A stretch of DNA of 64,000 nucleotides from Lentzea terrae (GCF_003265345.1 NZ_QFWW01000038.1:62001-126000), one strand, 5' to 3'. Shown: positions 1-9,111, counted from the first letter of the stretch. Translations and numbers: made by a program. Notes: generated from the letters alone by a model not told the origin.

Positions 1-527
1 CCTCGGTGGACGACCTCTGGACGTTCATCGACAAGACCGTCGGCTGGGACTTCTACACCGATGCGGGCGTCGCGCCGTACGAGACGTACTACTACCAGGC
101 CGGAACGCAGCTCGGCTGGCCGGAAGCCGACGAGTCCGCGGTGCGCGACCTGCTGCGCTACCCCGGCGTCAGCGTGCCGCGCACGATGGTGCCGGACTCG
201 ATCAAGTTCCCGCGCTTCGACCGGCACGCGATGAAGGACGTCGACCGCTGGGTGCGCTACCAGGGCTCGCGGCTGCTGTTCGTGAACGGGCAGAACGACC
301 CGTGGAGCGCCGAACCGTTCCGCCTCGGGCCGGGCACGCGCGACTCGCTGTCGTTCTCGGTGCCGGGCGGCAACCACGGTGCCAACATCGCTCGGCTGCC
401 TGAGCAGGAGCGCGCCGCGGCCACCGCGGCCGTGCTGCGCTGGGCCGGCGTCTCCGGGGCCGTTGGCGCTCTTGCGGTTGACGAGGGCCCGGACTCGCTG
501 GACGCGCTGCGAGCACGCCGGGGCTGA
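1..527 (+). CDS. S37-family (PS-10 type) tripeptidyl aminopeptidase, C-terminal part
   Basis: This is the 3' end of a gene that begins before the window; the frame is open from the first bases and stops with TGA at 525-527. About 174 residues are visible. The segment NGQNDPWSAE followed by GGNHGANI looks like the Asp and His parts of a serine peptidase triad as found in the S37 (PS-10) secreted tripeptidyl aminopeptidases of Actinobacteria. The nucleophile Ser and any signal peptide lie upstream and cannot be seen. The family releases tripeptides outside the cell. The substrate is not readable here. The family call is fairly sure, the exact activity less so. Confidence 0.75.
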   Translation, partial: SVDDLWTFIDKTVGWDFYTDAGVAPYETYYYQAGTQLGWPEADESAVRDLLRYPGVSVPRTMVPDSIKFPRFDRHAMKDVDRWVRYQGSRLLFVNGQNDPWSAEPFRLGPGTRDSLSFSVPGGNHGANIARLPEQERAAATAAVLRWAGVSGAVGALAVDEGPDSLDALRARRG

Positions 528-542
528 GGCAGTCTGGGAGAC

Positions 543-887
543 GTGAAGCCGTTGCTCGTGGTCGACGCAGCCAACGTCGTGGGTTCGGTGCCCGACGGGT
601 GGTGGCGCGACCGGGCGGGCGCGGCAGAACGCCTCCGCGACGCCTTGCAGGGCCGGGACGAGGAGGTCGTCCTCGTCGTGGAAGGCAAGGCGCGCAACGT
701 GTCCAGCGTCGACGGTGTCCGAGTCGTCGCCGCTGACGGCAGTGGTGACGACAAGATCGTCGAGGTCGTGCGCGACGAGGGCGCCGGCCGACCGGTGACC
801 GTGGTGACCGCCGACCGCGAGCTGCGGCGACGGGTGACGGCATTGGGTGCCGAGGTGGCCGGACCCACCTCGGTGCCCCGCCGTTAG
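543..887 (+). CDS. Small NYN/YacP-like PIN-fold nuclease domain protein
   Basis: This is a 114-residue protein starting with GTG, 15 bases after the peptidase stop. It begins MKPLLVVDAANVVGS, with further acidic clusters ADGSGDDKIVE and TADREL. A VVDAANV strand at the N-terminus plus spaced Asp residues is the pattern of NYN/YacP-like PIN-fold nucleases, where the Asp residues bind metal for RNA cleavage. It has no membrane segment or signal peptide. Its TAG stop at 885-887 overlaps the TAA stop of the convergent phosphatase gene. The fold is inferred from motifs; an RNase role is inference. Confidence 0.7.
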   Translation: MKPLLVVDAANVVGSVPDGWWRDRAGAAERLRDALQGRDEEVVLVVEGKARNVSSVDGVRVVAADGSGDDKIVEVVRDEGAGRPVTVVTADRELRRRVTALGAEVAGPTSVPRR

Positions 888-1657
888 AGCCGGAAGATCC
901 GTTCGAGGACCTGGGCAACGCCGTCCTCGGTGTTCGGCGGCGCGTGGTTGCCGACGGCCTGCTTGACCGTCGGGTGCGCGTTGCCCATCGCGTACCCCGT
1001 GCCGGCCCAGGTGAGCATCGACAGGTCGTTCGGCATGTCACCGAACGCGATCACCTCGTCCTTGTCGATTCCCCTTGTGCGGCAGAGGGATTCGAGCGTC
1101 GCGGCCTTCGAGACCCCTGGCGGGCTGAGGTCCAGCAGGCCAATCCCGCCGGAGTGCGTGACCGACACGTGCTGCCCGACTGCTTCGTGGGCGATCTCCA
1201 TCATGTGGTCGCACTCGCTGTCCGGCGCCCACGCGAGCATCTGCACGACCTGGTGCGCTTCCTCGAAGACGTGGTCGAGCAGTTCGAGCGTCCGATGCGG
1301 GTCCTTCTCGCCGAAAGCCCTGAACCCCGGCTCGCACAACACCTCCAGCCCGGTCTCGACCGCGATGCCGACGTTCGGGATCGCGCCGGCCAACGCCTCC
1401 GCCACCTTCCGCACGACGTCGAACGGCAGCGTCTGGGCGTGCGTGACCTCGTCGTTCGTCAGGTCGTAGATGATCGCCCCGTTCGCGCAGATCGCCGTGC
1501 CGGTGAGGCCGAGTTCCTGCACGAACCGCGGCGGCCGCGCGGTGACGACGACGACGTCCGCGTCGACGGCCGCGAGCGTGGCGCGAGTGCGGTCGCTGAT
1601 CACCCGGCCGGGCTGCAGCAGCGTGCCGTCGAGGTCGGTCGCGATCAGCCTGATCAT
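884..1657 (-). CDS. HAD-superfamily Cof-type sugar/nucleotide phosphatase
   Basis: This 257-residue protein starts at ATG 1657 with MIRLIATDLDGTLLQ. HAD motif I is DLDGT with the nucleophile Asp, and motif IV is IAFGDMPNDLSML near the C-terminus. Between them lies a large cap (about residues 80-185), as in the Cof/IIB class that dephosphorylates sugar phosphates, FMN or similar small molecules. The length fits the family. The gene converges on the NYN protein and shares four bases of stop codon with it. It is divergent from the dienelactone hydrolase, only 27 bp away. Class is sure; substrate is unknown. Confidence 0.88.
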   Translation of the reverse strand: MIRLIATDLDGTLLQPGRVISDRTRATLAAVDADVVVVTARPPRFVQELGLTGTAICANGAIIYDLTNDEVTHAQTLPFDVVRKVAEALAGAIPNVGIAVETGLEVLCEPGFRAFGEKDPHRTLELLDHVFEEAHQVVQMLAWAPDSECDHMMEIAHEAVGQHVSVTHSGGIGLLDLSPPGVSKAATLESLCRTRGIDKDEVIAFGDMPNDLSMLTWAGTGYAMGNAHPTVKQAVGNHAPPNTEDGVAQVLERIFRL

Positions 1658-1684
1658 CGGCCGATTATCGGGCAGGATCGTGTT

Positions 1685-2353
1685 ATGACCCATCGAGTTA
1701 ACGACATGCCGCTGCCGGTGTGGCTGCCCGAGTCCGGTTCCGGCCCCGGCATCGTCCTGATCCAGGAGATCTTCGGCCTGGACGGCTACCTGCGCGGCGT
1801 CGCGGAGAAGCTCGCGGCGCTCGGCTACGTCGTGGCCGTCCCCGAGCTGTTCCACCGCTTCCAGCCGGGCTGGGTGGGCGAGCACGACGAGGCCGGCATC
1901 CAGAAGTCGATGGAGGTCGTGCAGAACCTCGACTTCCCGCTCGCCGTGCAGGACGTCATCGCGTCGGTGCAGTACCTGCGCGGCCTGCCGGAGGTCACCG
2001 GCGGCGTCGGCGTGCTGGGCTTCTGCCTCGGCGGCACCCTGGCCTACGCGGCGGCGGCCGGCTCGGACCCGGACACCGCCGTCTCGTTCTACGGCTCCGG
2101 CGTGCCGGACCAGATCGGCACGCTGGACCAGGTGTCCTGCCCGATCCTGTTCCACTTCGGCACCGAGGACTCGTTCATCACCGAGTACCAGAAGGTGGTG
2201 GACGCGGTGGAGGCGCACGACGGCGCCGAGATCGCCCTGGAGCCCGCGGGCCACGCGTTCCTCAACCACCTGGGCCCCTGGTACGACGAGGACGCCGCCG
2301 GCCGCGCCTGGGACCGGACCGCGGCGTTCCTCGCCCGCACGTTGCCCGCCTAA
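1685..2353 (+). CDS. Dienelactone hydrolase family protein
   Basis: This 222-residue cytosolic alpha/beta hydrolase starts MTHRVNDMPLPVWLPES. The nucleophile elbow is GFCLGG with Cys rather than Ser, as in dienelactone hydrolases; the Asp lies in TEDSF and the His in GHAFLN, so the Cys-Asp-His triad is complete. The family opens dienelactones in aromatic ring degradation, but many actinobacterial members act on unknown esters. No other ring-cleavage gene is near. The start is preceded by CAGGAT six bases upstream, close to a leaderless -10, and no Shine-Dalgarno is seen. The stop overlaps the convergent oxidoreductase by four bases (CTAA). Confidence 0.88.
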   Translation: MTHRVNDMPLPVWLPESGSGPGIVLIQEIFGLDGYLRGVAEKLAALGYVVAVPELFHRFQPGWVGEHDEAGIQKSMEVVQNLDFPLAVQDVIASVQYLRGLPEVTGGVGVLGFCLGGTLAYAAAAGSDPDTAVSFYGSGVPDQIGTLDQVSCPILFHFGTEDSFITEYQKVVDAVEAHDGAEIALEPAGHAFLNHLGPWYDEDAAGRAWDRTAAFLARTLPA

Positions 2354-3372
2354 GAGATGCACGGCACCGCGAGCTGCTGCGAGAAGAACCTCTCCAGCGG
2401 CTTGCGGTGCAACCGGCGCTCCACCGCGATCAGCTCGTTCTTCCGGTAGTGGCTGATCTGCGTGCTCGTGACGACGAACCCGTTGCGCTCGGTCGTGGGC
2501 ATCTCGTCGTAAAGGATCGCGTGCTGCCCCTGCGGCACAACGACATCCGCCAGCCCGTCCGGAATCTGCTTGGCCCGGACGGCGACCGTCGCGGCCAACG
2601 AGTCCGGCCGGTTGCGCAGCTTCCGATGCGGCCACGGCACCCCGTGGTGCTCAGCCTCCAACGTCCGGTGCAACGCCCGCGCCGCATGCCGGATCGCCTT
2701 GATCGAGTCGCCGGTGAGCACGTGCGCGTTCGGCACGTCGAGACTCGTGTCCCTGCGGAACCCGGCACACACGATCACCTTGTCGTACCGCAGCTCCCCG
2801 GTCCCGTCGATCAACGCCACGAACTCGTTGCCCTCTTTGACGATCCGCTGCACCGCCCGCCCGACCGTGTGCGTGACCCGCGCGGTCGTCGCGATGTTGT
2901 CGGCCGTCTCGAACGCACTGCGCCCCCGCCCGATGATCAGCACCCGCTTCCCGGCGTACCTCGTCGGATCCGTGCTGGCACTCGCGTACGTCTCGGCGTG
3001 CTCGATCCCCGGAATGCCTGGCACGTAAGGCTTCTTGCCGGTGGCCAGGATGACGTGCCGCGCCTGGTACTGCCCCAGATCGCTCACCGGCGTGTCGTAC
3101 CGCACGTGCAACGGTCGCGCGAAGTCCTCCAAATACCGCACCAAATCGTCCGCGTTGGGATACGCCCGCTTGCTGTACCGCGCGAACGACACGCCGTCGA
3201 ACAACGTGTTGTCGTCCGTGGCGAGGATCCGATGCCGCGGGAACCTGCGGAAGAAGCTCGCCGGCTCCGGCGCCGCCTCGAGGATCACGTAGTCGCGGCC
3301 CGCCCGGTGCAGGAACTGCCCGATCTGCAGGCCTGCCGGTCCCGCACCGATCACCAGGTACTCCACCATCAC
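2350..3372 (-). CDS. NAD(P)/FAD-dependent oxidoreductase of the flavin monooxygenase-like class
   Basis: This 340-residue protein starts MMVEYLVIGAGPAGLQIG, a GxGxxG FAD-binding Rossmann motif. A second nucleotide motif, VLIIGRGRSAFETA, follows at about residue 144 and should bind NAD(P)H. LATGKKP marks the usual flavoprotein strand before it. Two dinucleotide folds in this order match FOXRED2-like or YpdA/CzcO-like oxidoreductases. No signal peptide or membrane segment is visible. The substrate cannot be told from the sequence. Its TAG stop shares four bases with the convergent hydrolase. It may be involved in redox or detoxification, but that is inference. Confidence 0.78.
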   Translation of the reverse strand: MMVEYLVIGAGPAGLQIGQFLHRAGRDYVILEAAPEPASFFRRFPRHRILATDDNTLFDGVSFARYSKRAYPNADDLVRYLEDFARPLHVRYDTPVSDLGQYQARHVILATGKKPYVPGIPGIEHAETYASASTDPTRYAGKRVLIIGRGRSAFETADNIATTARVTHTVGRAVQRIVKEGNEFVALIDGTGELRYDKVIVCAGFRRDTSLDVPNAHVLTGDSIKAIRHAARALHRTLEAEHHGVPWPHRKLRNRPDSLAATVAVRAKQIPDGLADVVVPQGQHAILYDEMPTTERNGFVVTSTQISHYRKNELIAVERRLHRKPLERFFSQQLAVPCIS

Positions 3373-3440
3373 GCACCTCCCGGCGTCCTCTACGCCGTAA
3401 ACGGCGAAAAGGTTCAGCTGGGCGGTTACCGTCCATCATC

Positions 3441-4340
3441 GTGGATTCGGGACAACTTTGGTCAATCAGAAGGCACATAAGCGCAGTTGTGCTGATCGGC
3501 CTAACGGTCTTCGCCCTCGCGGCCGCGTTGTTGTGGGCAGCACTGGGTTTTCCCACGGCGTCGAGCTCGCGACTCGACATCATCAAGGTTGCCCTGACCA
3601 TCGTCGCGGGCGTCGGCGGCGTCGTGGCTCTGGTCGTCGCCTACCGAAAACAACGCGTCAGCGAGTCCGCCGAAACCCGCGAACACCTGAAGCTGCTGAA
3701 CGAGCGCTTCGGCGCCGCCTGCAACCAGATCGGCAACGAGGCGCCGACCGTCCGCCTGGCCGGCGTCTACGCGTTGGCCTCGCTCGCCGACGAGTGGCCG
3801 CAGCAGCGCCAGACGTGCATCGACGTCCTCTGCGCGTACCTCCGTATCCCGTACGAGCCGGACCTGACGTCGGAGTGGTTCCACGACGCGGAGTCCGAGG
3901 TGCGCCTGTCGATCACCAGCGTGATCGCCCAGCACCTGCGCGACGGTGCGCCGGTCAGCTGGCAGGGCCACGACTTCGACCTGGTCCGCGCGGTGCTGCG
4001 CTCGGCGGACTTCTCGGGCATCCGCATGCCGTCGGGCAAGTTCTTCCTCAGCCTGGCGCGCTTTTCCGGCGGCTGGATCTCGTTCGACGGGATGACGGTC
4101 AGCGGCGGTGAGGTGTGGTTCGGCGGCGCGACCTTCGACGGTGCGCGCGTGACGTTCGACAACTCCCAGTTCACCGGTGGTCGCGTGAAGTTCGAGGGCG
4201 CGGAGTTCAACGCCGGCGAGGTGTCGTTCCGCGGGGCCCGGTTCGCAGGCGGCGAGGTCGACCTGTCGGAAGCGGTCGTGCGGGTGATGCCGGTGTTCGA
4301 CGAGGGCGAGAAGCCGGGGCTGAAGCTGCCGGCCACGTGA
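3441..4340 (+). CDS. Membrane-anchored pentapeptide-repeat protein
   Basis: This 299-residue protein starts at GTG. Two hydrophobic segments (about residues 13-35 and 46-66) anchor it, giving a short hairpin with the rest cytosolic. A helical linker (about 75-155, with LNERFGAACNQIGNEAPTVRLAG) precedes a C-terminal run of pentapeptide-like repeats such as ADFSG, ARFSG, ATFDG, SQFTG, AEFNA and ARFAG, which form a right-handed beta-helix. This architecture is common in Actinobacteria and its function is unknown. Nothing suggests the gyrase-protecting Qnr type, since the membrane hairpin and helical linker differ. It lies between divergent and unrelated genes. Confidence 0.82.
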   Translation: MDSGQLWSIRRHISAVVLIGLTVFALAAALLWAALGFPTASSSRLDIIKVALTIVAGVGGVVALVVAYRKQRVSESAETREHLKLLNERFGAACNQIGNEAPTVRLAGVYALASLADEWPQQRQTCIDVLCAYLRIPYEPDLTSEWFHDAESEVRLSITSVIAQHLRDGAPVSWQGHDFDLVRAVLRSADFSGIRMPSGKFFLSLARFSGGWISFDGMTVSGGEVWFGGATFDGARVTFDNSQFTGGRVKFEGAEFNAGEVSFRGARFAGGEVDLSEAVVRVMPVFDEGEKPGLKLPAT

Positions 4341-4390
4341 CGTCGGTGCGCACTGCAACGATCCTCGGACATCAATGTCAGGAGACCACA

Positions 4391-4816
4391 ATGGGCACTT
4401 GGGGTATTGGTCCGTTCGAGAACGACACGGCAGCGGACTTCTCGTACACGCTGGACGAGGCCGCCGAGGATGAACGGGAGAACATCGTTCGGGCCGCGTT
4501 GATCCGCACGATCGAGACCGACGGGTATCTCGACAGCAACGAAGGGTGCGAGGTCGTGGCCTCAGCCGCACTGATCGCCGCGCAGTGCCCCGGAGGAGAA
4601 CCGATCACCACGGCGTACGGCCCTGATCAGCCACTGCCCATCTTCTCGGCAGATCTGCGGGCGCTCGCCGTTCTGGCTTTGGACCGCGTGCTCGCGGCGG
4701 ATTCGGAGCTCGTCGAACTCTGGGACGACACCGAATCAGGGCTTCCTTGGCGTCGAGGTGTTCGCGACCTCCGAGTTGTTCTGCTCGGAACCGGAGTTGA
4801 TCAGGGTGTGAGCTGA
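4391..4816 (+). CDS. DUF4259 domain protein
   Basis: This 141-residue protein starts with ATG after a GGAGACCACA stretch that contains the Shine-Dalgarno. MGTWGIGPFENDTAADF at the N-terminus is the signature of DUF4259, a small cytosolic acidic family. A second conserved block, ELWDD followed by a Trp-rich tail, is also present. The role of the family is unknown. The gene sits 50 bp after the pentapeptide-repeat gene on the same strand and may be cotranscribed. The start was chosen because the signature begins exactly there and an SD lies before it. Confidence 0.85.
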   Translation: MGTWGIGPFENDTAADFSYTLDEAAEDERENIVRAALIRTIETDGYLDSNEGCEVVASAALIAAQCPGGEPITTAYGPDQPLPIFSADLRALAVLALDRVLAADSELVELWDDTESGLPWRRGVRDLRVVLLGTGVDQGVS

Positions 4817-4891
4817 TCGCGTCCGAGTTGACTCGGCGCCCACATCGTGGACGGCGGAACACACGTCCGTCCCACCGTGTTGGATACGGCC

Positions 4892-6712
4892 GTGACGACT
4901 GCAAAACGCCGTGCCCGTGTCCGCGCCCCCGAGCTGGTCGGACGTGGCTGGCTCAACACCGGCGGCGAGCAGGTCAGCCTCAAGGACCTGCGCGGCAAGA
5001 TCGTGCTGCTCGACTTCTGGACGTTCTGCTGCATCAACTGCCTGCACGTCCTCGACGAGTTGCGACCGCTCGAGAAGGCGCACGAGGACGTCCTGGTCAC
5101 CATCGGCGTCCACTCGCCGAAGTTCGTCCACGAGGCCGACCCGGAGGCCCTGAAGGCCGCCGTCGAGCGCTACGAGGTGCACCACCCGGTTCTGGACGAC
5201 CCGGAGCTCACGACCTGGCAGCACTACGCCGTCAAGGCCTGGCCCACGCTCGTCCTGATCGACCCCGAGGGCTACGTCGTCCACGTCGCCGCAGGTGAGG
5301 GGCACGTCGAGGCGCTGGACACGATCATCAGGGAACTCACAGAAGAGCACGAAGAAAAAGGCACGCTGCACCGCGGCAACGGCCCGTACGTCGCGCCCGA
5401 GCCGGAGAACACGACGCTCAGGTTCCCCGCGAAGGCGATCGTCACCAAGAACAACACGATCCTGGTCAGCGACTCGGCCCACCACAGCATCGTCGAGCTC
5501 GAAGCCGACGGCGAGACCGTCATCCGCCGCATCGGCACCGGCGAACGCGGCCGTGCGGACGGCCTGAACCCCACCTTCTCCGAGCCGGCCGGGCTCACGC
5601 TGGTCCCCAACACCCACGGCTACGACGTCGTGATCGCGGACACCGTCAACCACCTGCTCAGGGGCCTCAACCTGGAGACCGGCGAGGTCACGACGCTGGC
5701 GGGCACGGGCGAGCAGTGGCGCGACGGCGAGACCGACGGGCCGGCCGACAAGATCGACCTGACCAGCCCGTGGGACGTCGCGTGGTGGAACGGCGGCGTC
5801 GCGATCGCCATGGCCGGCAACCACACGCTGAGCTTCTTCGACCCCGCGACCAACACGACCGAACGGCTCGCGGGCACCACGGTCGAGGGCATCAACGACG
5901 GGCCCGCGGAAGGCGCTTTCTTCGCGCAGACGTCCGGACTGGCAGCGGACGGCGAGACGCTCTGGATGGTCGACTCCGAGACGAGCGCACTCCGCTACCT
6001 GGAGCACGGCGAGGTCCACACCGTCATCGGCAAGGGCCTGTTCGCGTTCGGACACAAGGACGGCGACGCCGAAGAAGCCCTCCTGCAGCACCCGCTGGGC
6101 GTCACGGTCCTCAGTGACCATTCGATCGCCATTTCGGACACCTACAACAACGCGATCAGGCGCTACGACCCCGAGACCGACACCCTGACGACGATCGCGA
6201 CGGACATCGCCGAACCGTCCGACGCCCTCCAGATCGACGGCGAGCTCGTCGTGGTGGCCAGCGCCGCCCATCGGCTCGAACGGTTCTCCGCAGCCGCCAC
6301 CAAGATCGACGGCGCCGAGCACCAGGTGAAGCGCCCGAGCACGGACATCGCGCCAGGACAGTTCGAACTGGCCGTCATCTTCACCCCGCCCAAAGGGACC
6401 AAACTGGACGAAAGGTACGGACCCTCGACGCGGCTGGAGATCACCAGCTCACCGCCCGAGCTGATCTTGGAAGGCGCGGGCGTCAGCACCGAACTGGTAC
6501 GGGCGTTGCGGATCAACGATCAGATCACGAACGGCGTTCTGCACGTCGTAGCGCAGGCGGCCAGTTGCAGTGACGATCCTGCCGACGAACACCCGGTCTG
6601 CCGTCTGACCAGGCAGGACTGGGGGGTGCCGATTCGAGTGGTTGCCGATGCACCTACCCGGCTGCCCCTGCTCATGGGCGGCATGGACGAGGCACCTCAG
6701 CAGGGCACGTAG
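4892..6712 (+). CDS. Thioredoxin-like/NHL-repeat protein (NHLRC2 type)
   Basis: This 606-residue protein has a thioredoxin-like domain (about residues 10-150), with FWTFCCINCLH holding the CxxC pair, and then an NHL beta-propeller (about 165-480). Repeats read like VSDSAHHSIVEL, IADTVNHLLRGL and ISDTYNNAIRRY. A beta-rich C-terminal domain of about 100 residues follows. This is the domain order of NHLRC2. No signal peptide is seen, so it is probably cytosolic; a redox or scaffold role is inference. GTG 4892 is preferred because homologs usually begin just before RVRAPELVGRGWL; GTG 4847 would add 15 residues. Its TAG stop forms part of the -10 of the next gene. Confidence 0.82.
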   Translation: MTTAKRRARVRAPELVGRGWLNTGGEQVSLKDLRGKIVLLDFWTFCCINCLHVLDELRPLEKAHEDVLVTIGVHSPKFVHEADPEALKAAVERYEVHHPVLDDPELTTWQHYAVKAWPTLVLIDPEGYVVHVAAGEGHVEALDTIIRELTEEHEEKGTLHRGNGPYVAPEPENTTLRFPAKAIVTKNNTILVSDSAHHSIVELEADGETVIRRIGTGERGRADGLNPTFSEPAGLTLVPNTHGYDVVIADTVNHLLRGLNLETGEVTTLAGTGEQWRDGETDGPADKIDLTSPWDVAWWNGGVAIAMAGNHTLSFFDPATNTTERLAGTTVEGINDGPAEGAFFAQTSGLAADGETLWMVDSETSALRYLEHGEVHTVIGKGLFAFGHKDGDAEEALLQHPLGVTVLSDHSIAISDTYNNAIRRYDPETDTLTTIATDIAEPSDALQIDGELVVVASAAHRLERFSAAATKIDGAEHQVKRPSTDIAPGQFELAVIFTPPKGTKLDERYGPSTRLEITSSPPELILEGAGVSTELVRALRINDQITNGVLHVVAQAASCSDDPADEHPVCRLTRQDWGVPIRVVADAPTRLPLLMGGMDEAPQQGT

Positions 6713-6715
6713 ACT
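6710..6715 (+). promoter_or_regulatory. -10 element for the GroES-like gene (leaderless)
   Basis: TAGACT fits the actinobacterial TANNNT -10 and ends six bases before GTG 6722, so transcription should start at or next to the start codon. Its first three bases are the stop codon of the preceding gene. Confidence 0.5.
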
Positions 6716-6721
6716 CTGCTG

Positions 6722-7042
6722 GTGCCTGATGTCAAGCTCGAGATCCAGATGCTGTACGACCGCGTCATGGTCCGCATCTCGCCGGAAGACGGCGAGCGGC
6801 GTTCCAGCGGAGGCATTGTGATCCCCGCCACGGCCCAGATGGCCAAGCGGTTGGCGTGGGGCAGCGTGTTCGGAGTCGGTACCAGCGTGCGGCACGTGAA
6901 GGTGGGCGACCGGGTTTTGTTCAACCCGGAAGATCAGCTTGAGGTCGAGGTGCAAGGCGCCACGTATCTCGTGATGAGGGAACGCGATCTGCACGCAGTT
7001 GCCAGCGAACTCACCGAACACGGTACTGGTCTGTACCTGTGA
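6722..7042 (+). CDS. GroES-like (Cpn10 fold) co-chaperone protein
   Basis: This is a 106-residue protein. LYDRVMVRISPEDGERRSSG followed by GIVIP, then GDRVLFNPED, follows the Cpn10 beta-barrel with its mobile loop between Arg and Gly-Ile-Val. It is clearly diverged from canonical GroES: the barrel segments differ and no groEL is adjacent. A second, stand-alone GroES-like gene next to NHL or GroEL-unlinked loci is known in Actinobacteria. It may cap a GroEL or have taken another role; the sequence cannot decide. The start is set by the -10 hexamer six bases upstream, implying a leaderless transcript. Confidence 0.8.
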   Translation: MPDVKLEIQMLYDRVMVRISPEDGERRSSGGIVIPATAQMAKRLAWGSVFGVGTSVRHVKVGDRVLFNPEDQLEVEVQGATYLVMRERDLHAVASELTEHGTGLYL

Positions 7043-7122
7043 GCCGCCGGTTCGTGATTTTGGCCTGATAGCTACACACGTATACGCCGCCTCAGTGGAG
7101 AGACAGGGCAACGGGGAGAGCT

Positions 7123-9111
7123 GTGCCGTACGACGCTGACAAGACGAGAGCGATGCCGCCGGTCAACCCGGGAGGCACCGCCTCCGAGCAGACGACGAAG
7201 ATTTCGCCCGTGCACACCGGCGGGCCTGCCGACGCGTGGCCGTCGGAGGAGCCGGACAACGAGCCGACCATCAGCGCTGCCGTGCCCGGTGTGGGTTTCC
7301 CCGCGAGCGAGGACGCCACCGAGTTCATGCAGCCGGTGACGCCGCCGCAGCAGACGCCGGAGGACTCGGGCGTCTACGGGCCCGTGATGATCGAGCCGGG
7401 CGAGGACGAACCAGCTCCGAAGAACGGCAAGAAGAAGGCCCTGATCGTGGCCGCGGCCGTCGTCGGCGCGTTCGGCCTGCTCTACGGCCTCGACATCCTC
7501 GTCTCCAGCGGCAACGTGCCGCGTGGCGTGACAGTGGCCGGCGTCGACGTCGGCGGCATGAGCCACAGCGAGGCCGAGAAGAAGCTCCGCGACGAGATCG
7601 GCCCGCGGCTGAGCAAGCCCGTCGCGCTCAAGGCCGGTGACGTCACCGCGGAGCTCGACCCCAAGGCAGCGGGTCTGGAGCTCGACTGGAACGCCACGAT
7701 CGATCGTGCGGGCAGCCAGCCGCTCAGCCCCGTCACGCGCGTCACCTCGTTCTTCACCAGCCGCGAGGTCGGTGTCGCGACGAAGGGTGACGACACGAAG
7801 GTCGCCGGCGCGCTGGAGGCCCTGCGGCCGAAGCTCGACCACGAGCCGACCGAGGGCACCATCAAGTTCGAGAACGCGGCCGCCGTCGCCGTCGAGCCGC
7901 ACAACGGCCAGAAGCTGAAGGCCGAGGAGGCCGTCAACGTCGTCGTGTCGAACTGGGCCTCCGGCAACCCGGTCGAGGTCCCGATGGACTTCACCCCGGT
8001 CAAGACGACCAAGGAGGGCGTCGAGAAGGCGCTCAACGACGTCGTGAAGACCGCGGTGTCCGGGCCGGTCAAGATCAAGGGTGAGGGCAAGGACGCGAAC
8101 CTCACGCCGGAACAGATCTTCAGCACGCTGACGTTCGAGCCCGGCGACGGCGGCTCGCTCAACGTGAAGCCGAACAAGGACAAGCTCGCCGAGGCCGCGG
8201 CGCCGCAGCTCAAGGACACGGTCAAGCAGGGCAAGGACGCCCAGATCGTGTTCGAGGGCGGCCGGCCGACCGTCAAGGAGTCGGTGGACGGCCTCGACCT
8301 CGACTGGGACAAGAACCTCCAGCCGTACTTCGACACGCTGCAGAAGACCGACGCGCGCGAGGTCAAGTTCGAGTACAAGCACACGCCCGCGAAGGTCACC
8401 ACCGAGCAGGCGAACAAGATGGGCATCAAGGAGGTCATCGGCGAGTTCCAGACCGGTGGCTTCGCCGCAGCCTCGGGCGTCAACATCCGGGTCGTGGCCG
8501 AGAAGGTCAACGGCGCGATCGTGAAGCCCAAGGAGACGTTCAGCCTCAACAAGTACACGGGCCCCCGCGGCAGCGCACAGGGCTACGTCGAGGCGGGCAT
8601 CATCGAGAACGGCATCCCCGGCAAGGCGGTCGGTGGCGGCATCTCGCAGTTCGCGACCACGCTCTACAACGCGTACTACTACGCGGGCATGAAGGACGCG
8701 GGCCACAAGGAGCACAGCTACTGGATCACGCGGTACCCGAAGGGCCGTGAGGCCACGGTGTTCATGGACGGCGCGGGCAACAGCCTGATCGACATCGCGT
8801 TCACGAACCCGGACGACACGGGCGTCGCCATCCAGACGATCTGGACCCCGTCCTCGATCACGATCCGGCTGTGGGGCACCAAGAACTACGAAGTCACCGG
8901 TTCCACCAGCGGCGAGTTCAACCCCACCCAGCCGCAGGAGAAGAAGGTCGACAAGCCCGGCTGCGCGCCGAGCAACGGCGCCCCCGGCTTCTCGGTGACG
9001 GACACCCGCACGATCAAGGACCGCCGCAGCGGCCAGACCCGTACCGAGTCGCGCACGGTCCGCTACGACCCGCAGTTCAAGATCATCTGCGAACCGCCAC
9101 CCGGCGGCTGA
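7123..9111 (+). CDS. VanW-family cell-wall protein with peptidoglycan-binding-like domains
   Basis: This 662-residue protein starts at GTG with a GGGGAGAG ribosome site. Residues 1-105 are low-complexity, rich in Pro, Glu and Thr. A single membrane helix follows KNGKKK at about 106-128. The exported part has two PG_binding_4/YkuD-partner-like domains (about 135-400), with SHSEAEKKLRDEIG as one repeat. The VanW domain (about 435-580) carries NKYTGPRGSAQGY and GGGISQFATTLYNA. VanW proteins accompany vancomycin resistance or sporulation loci, yet their biochemical role is unknown. No van ligase genes are nearby, so this is most likely a housekeeping envelope protein. Confidence 0.88.
   Translation: MPYDADKTRAMPPVNPGGTASEQTTKISPVHTGGPADAWPSEEPDNEPTISAAVPGVGFPASEDATEFMQPVTPPQQTPEDSGVYGPVMIEPGEDEPAPKNGKKKALIVAAAVVGAFGLLYGLDILVSSGNVPRGVTVAGVDVGGMSHSEAEKKLRDEIGPRLSKPVALKAGDVTAELDPKAAGLELDWNATIDRAGSQPLSPVTRVTSFFTSREVGVATKGDDTKVAGALEALRPKLDHEPTEGTIKFENAAAVAVEPHNGQKLKAEEAVNVVVSNWASGNPVEVPMDFTPVKTTKEGVEKALNDVVKTAVSGPVKIKGEGKDANLTPEQIFSTLTFEPGDGGSLNVKPNKDKLAEAAAPQLKDTVKQGKDAQIVFEGGRPTVKESVDGLDLDWDKNLQPYFDTLQKTDAREVKFEYKHTPAKVTTEQANKMGIKEVIGEFQTGGFAAASGVNIRVVAEKVNGAIVKPKETFSLNKYTGPRGSAQGYVEAGIIENGIPGKAVGGGISQFATTLYNAYYYAGMKDAGHKEHSYWITRYPKGREATVFMDGAGNSLIDIAFTNPDDTGVAIQTIWTPSSITIRLWGTKNYEVTGSTSGEFNPTQPQEKKVDKPGCAPSNGAPGFSVTDTRTIKDRRSGQTRTESRTVRYDPQFKIICEPPPGG

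Noticed and set aside
4736-6322. A 528-codon frame antisense to the NHL protein
   Set aside because: It lacks a plausible start and any motif, and covers a gene with clear thioredoxin and NHL repeats.
7123-9111. A vancomycin resistance locus
   Set aside because: VanW alone is not evidence; no vanHAX or vanRS genes are present.
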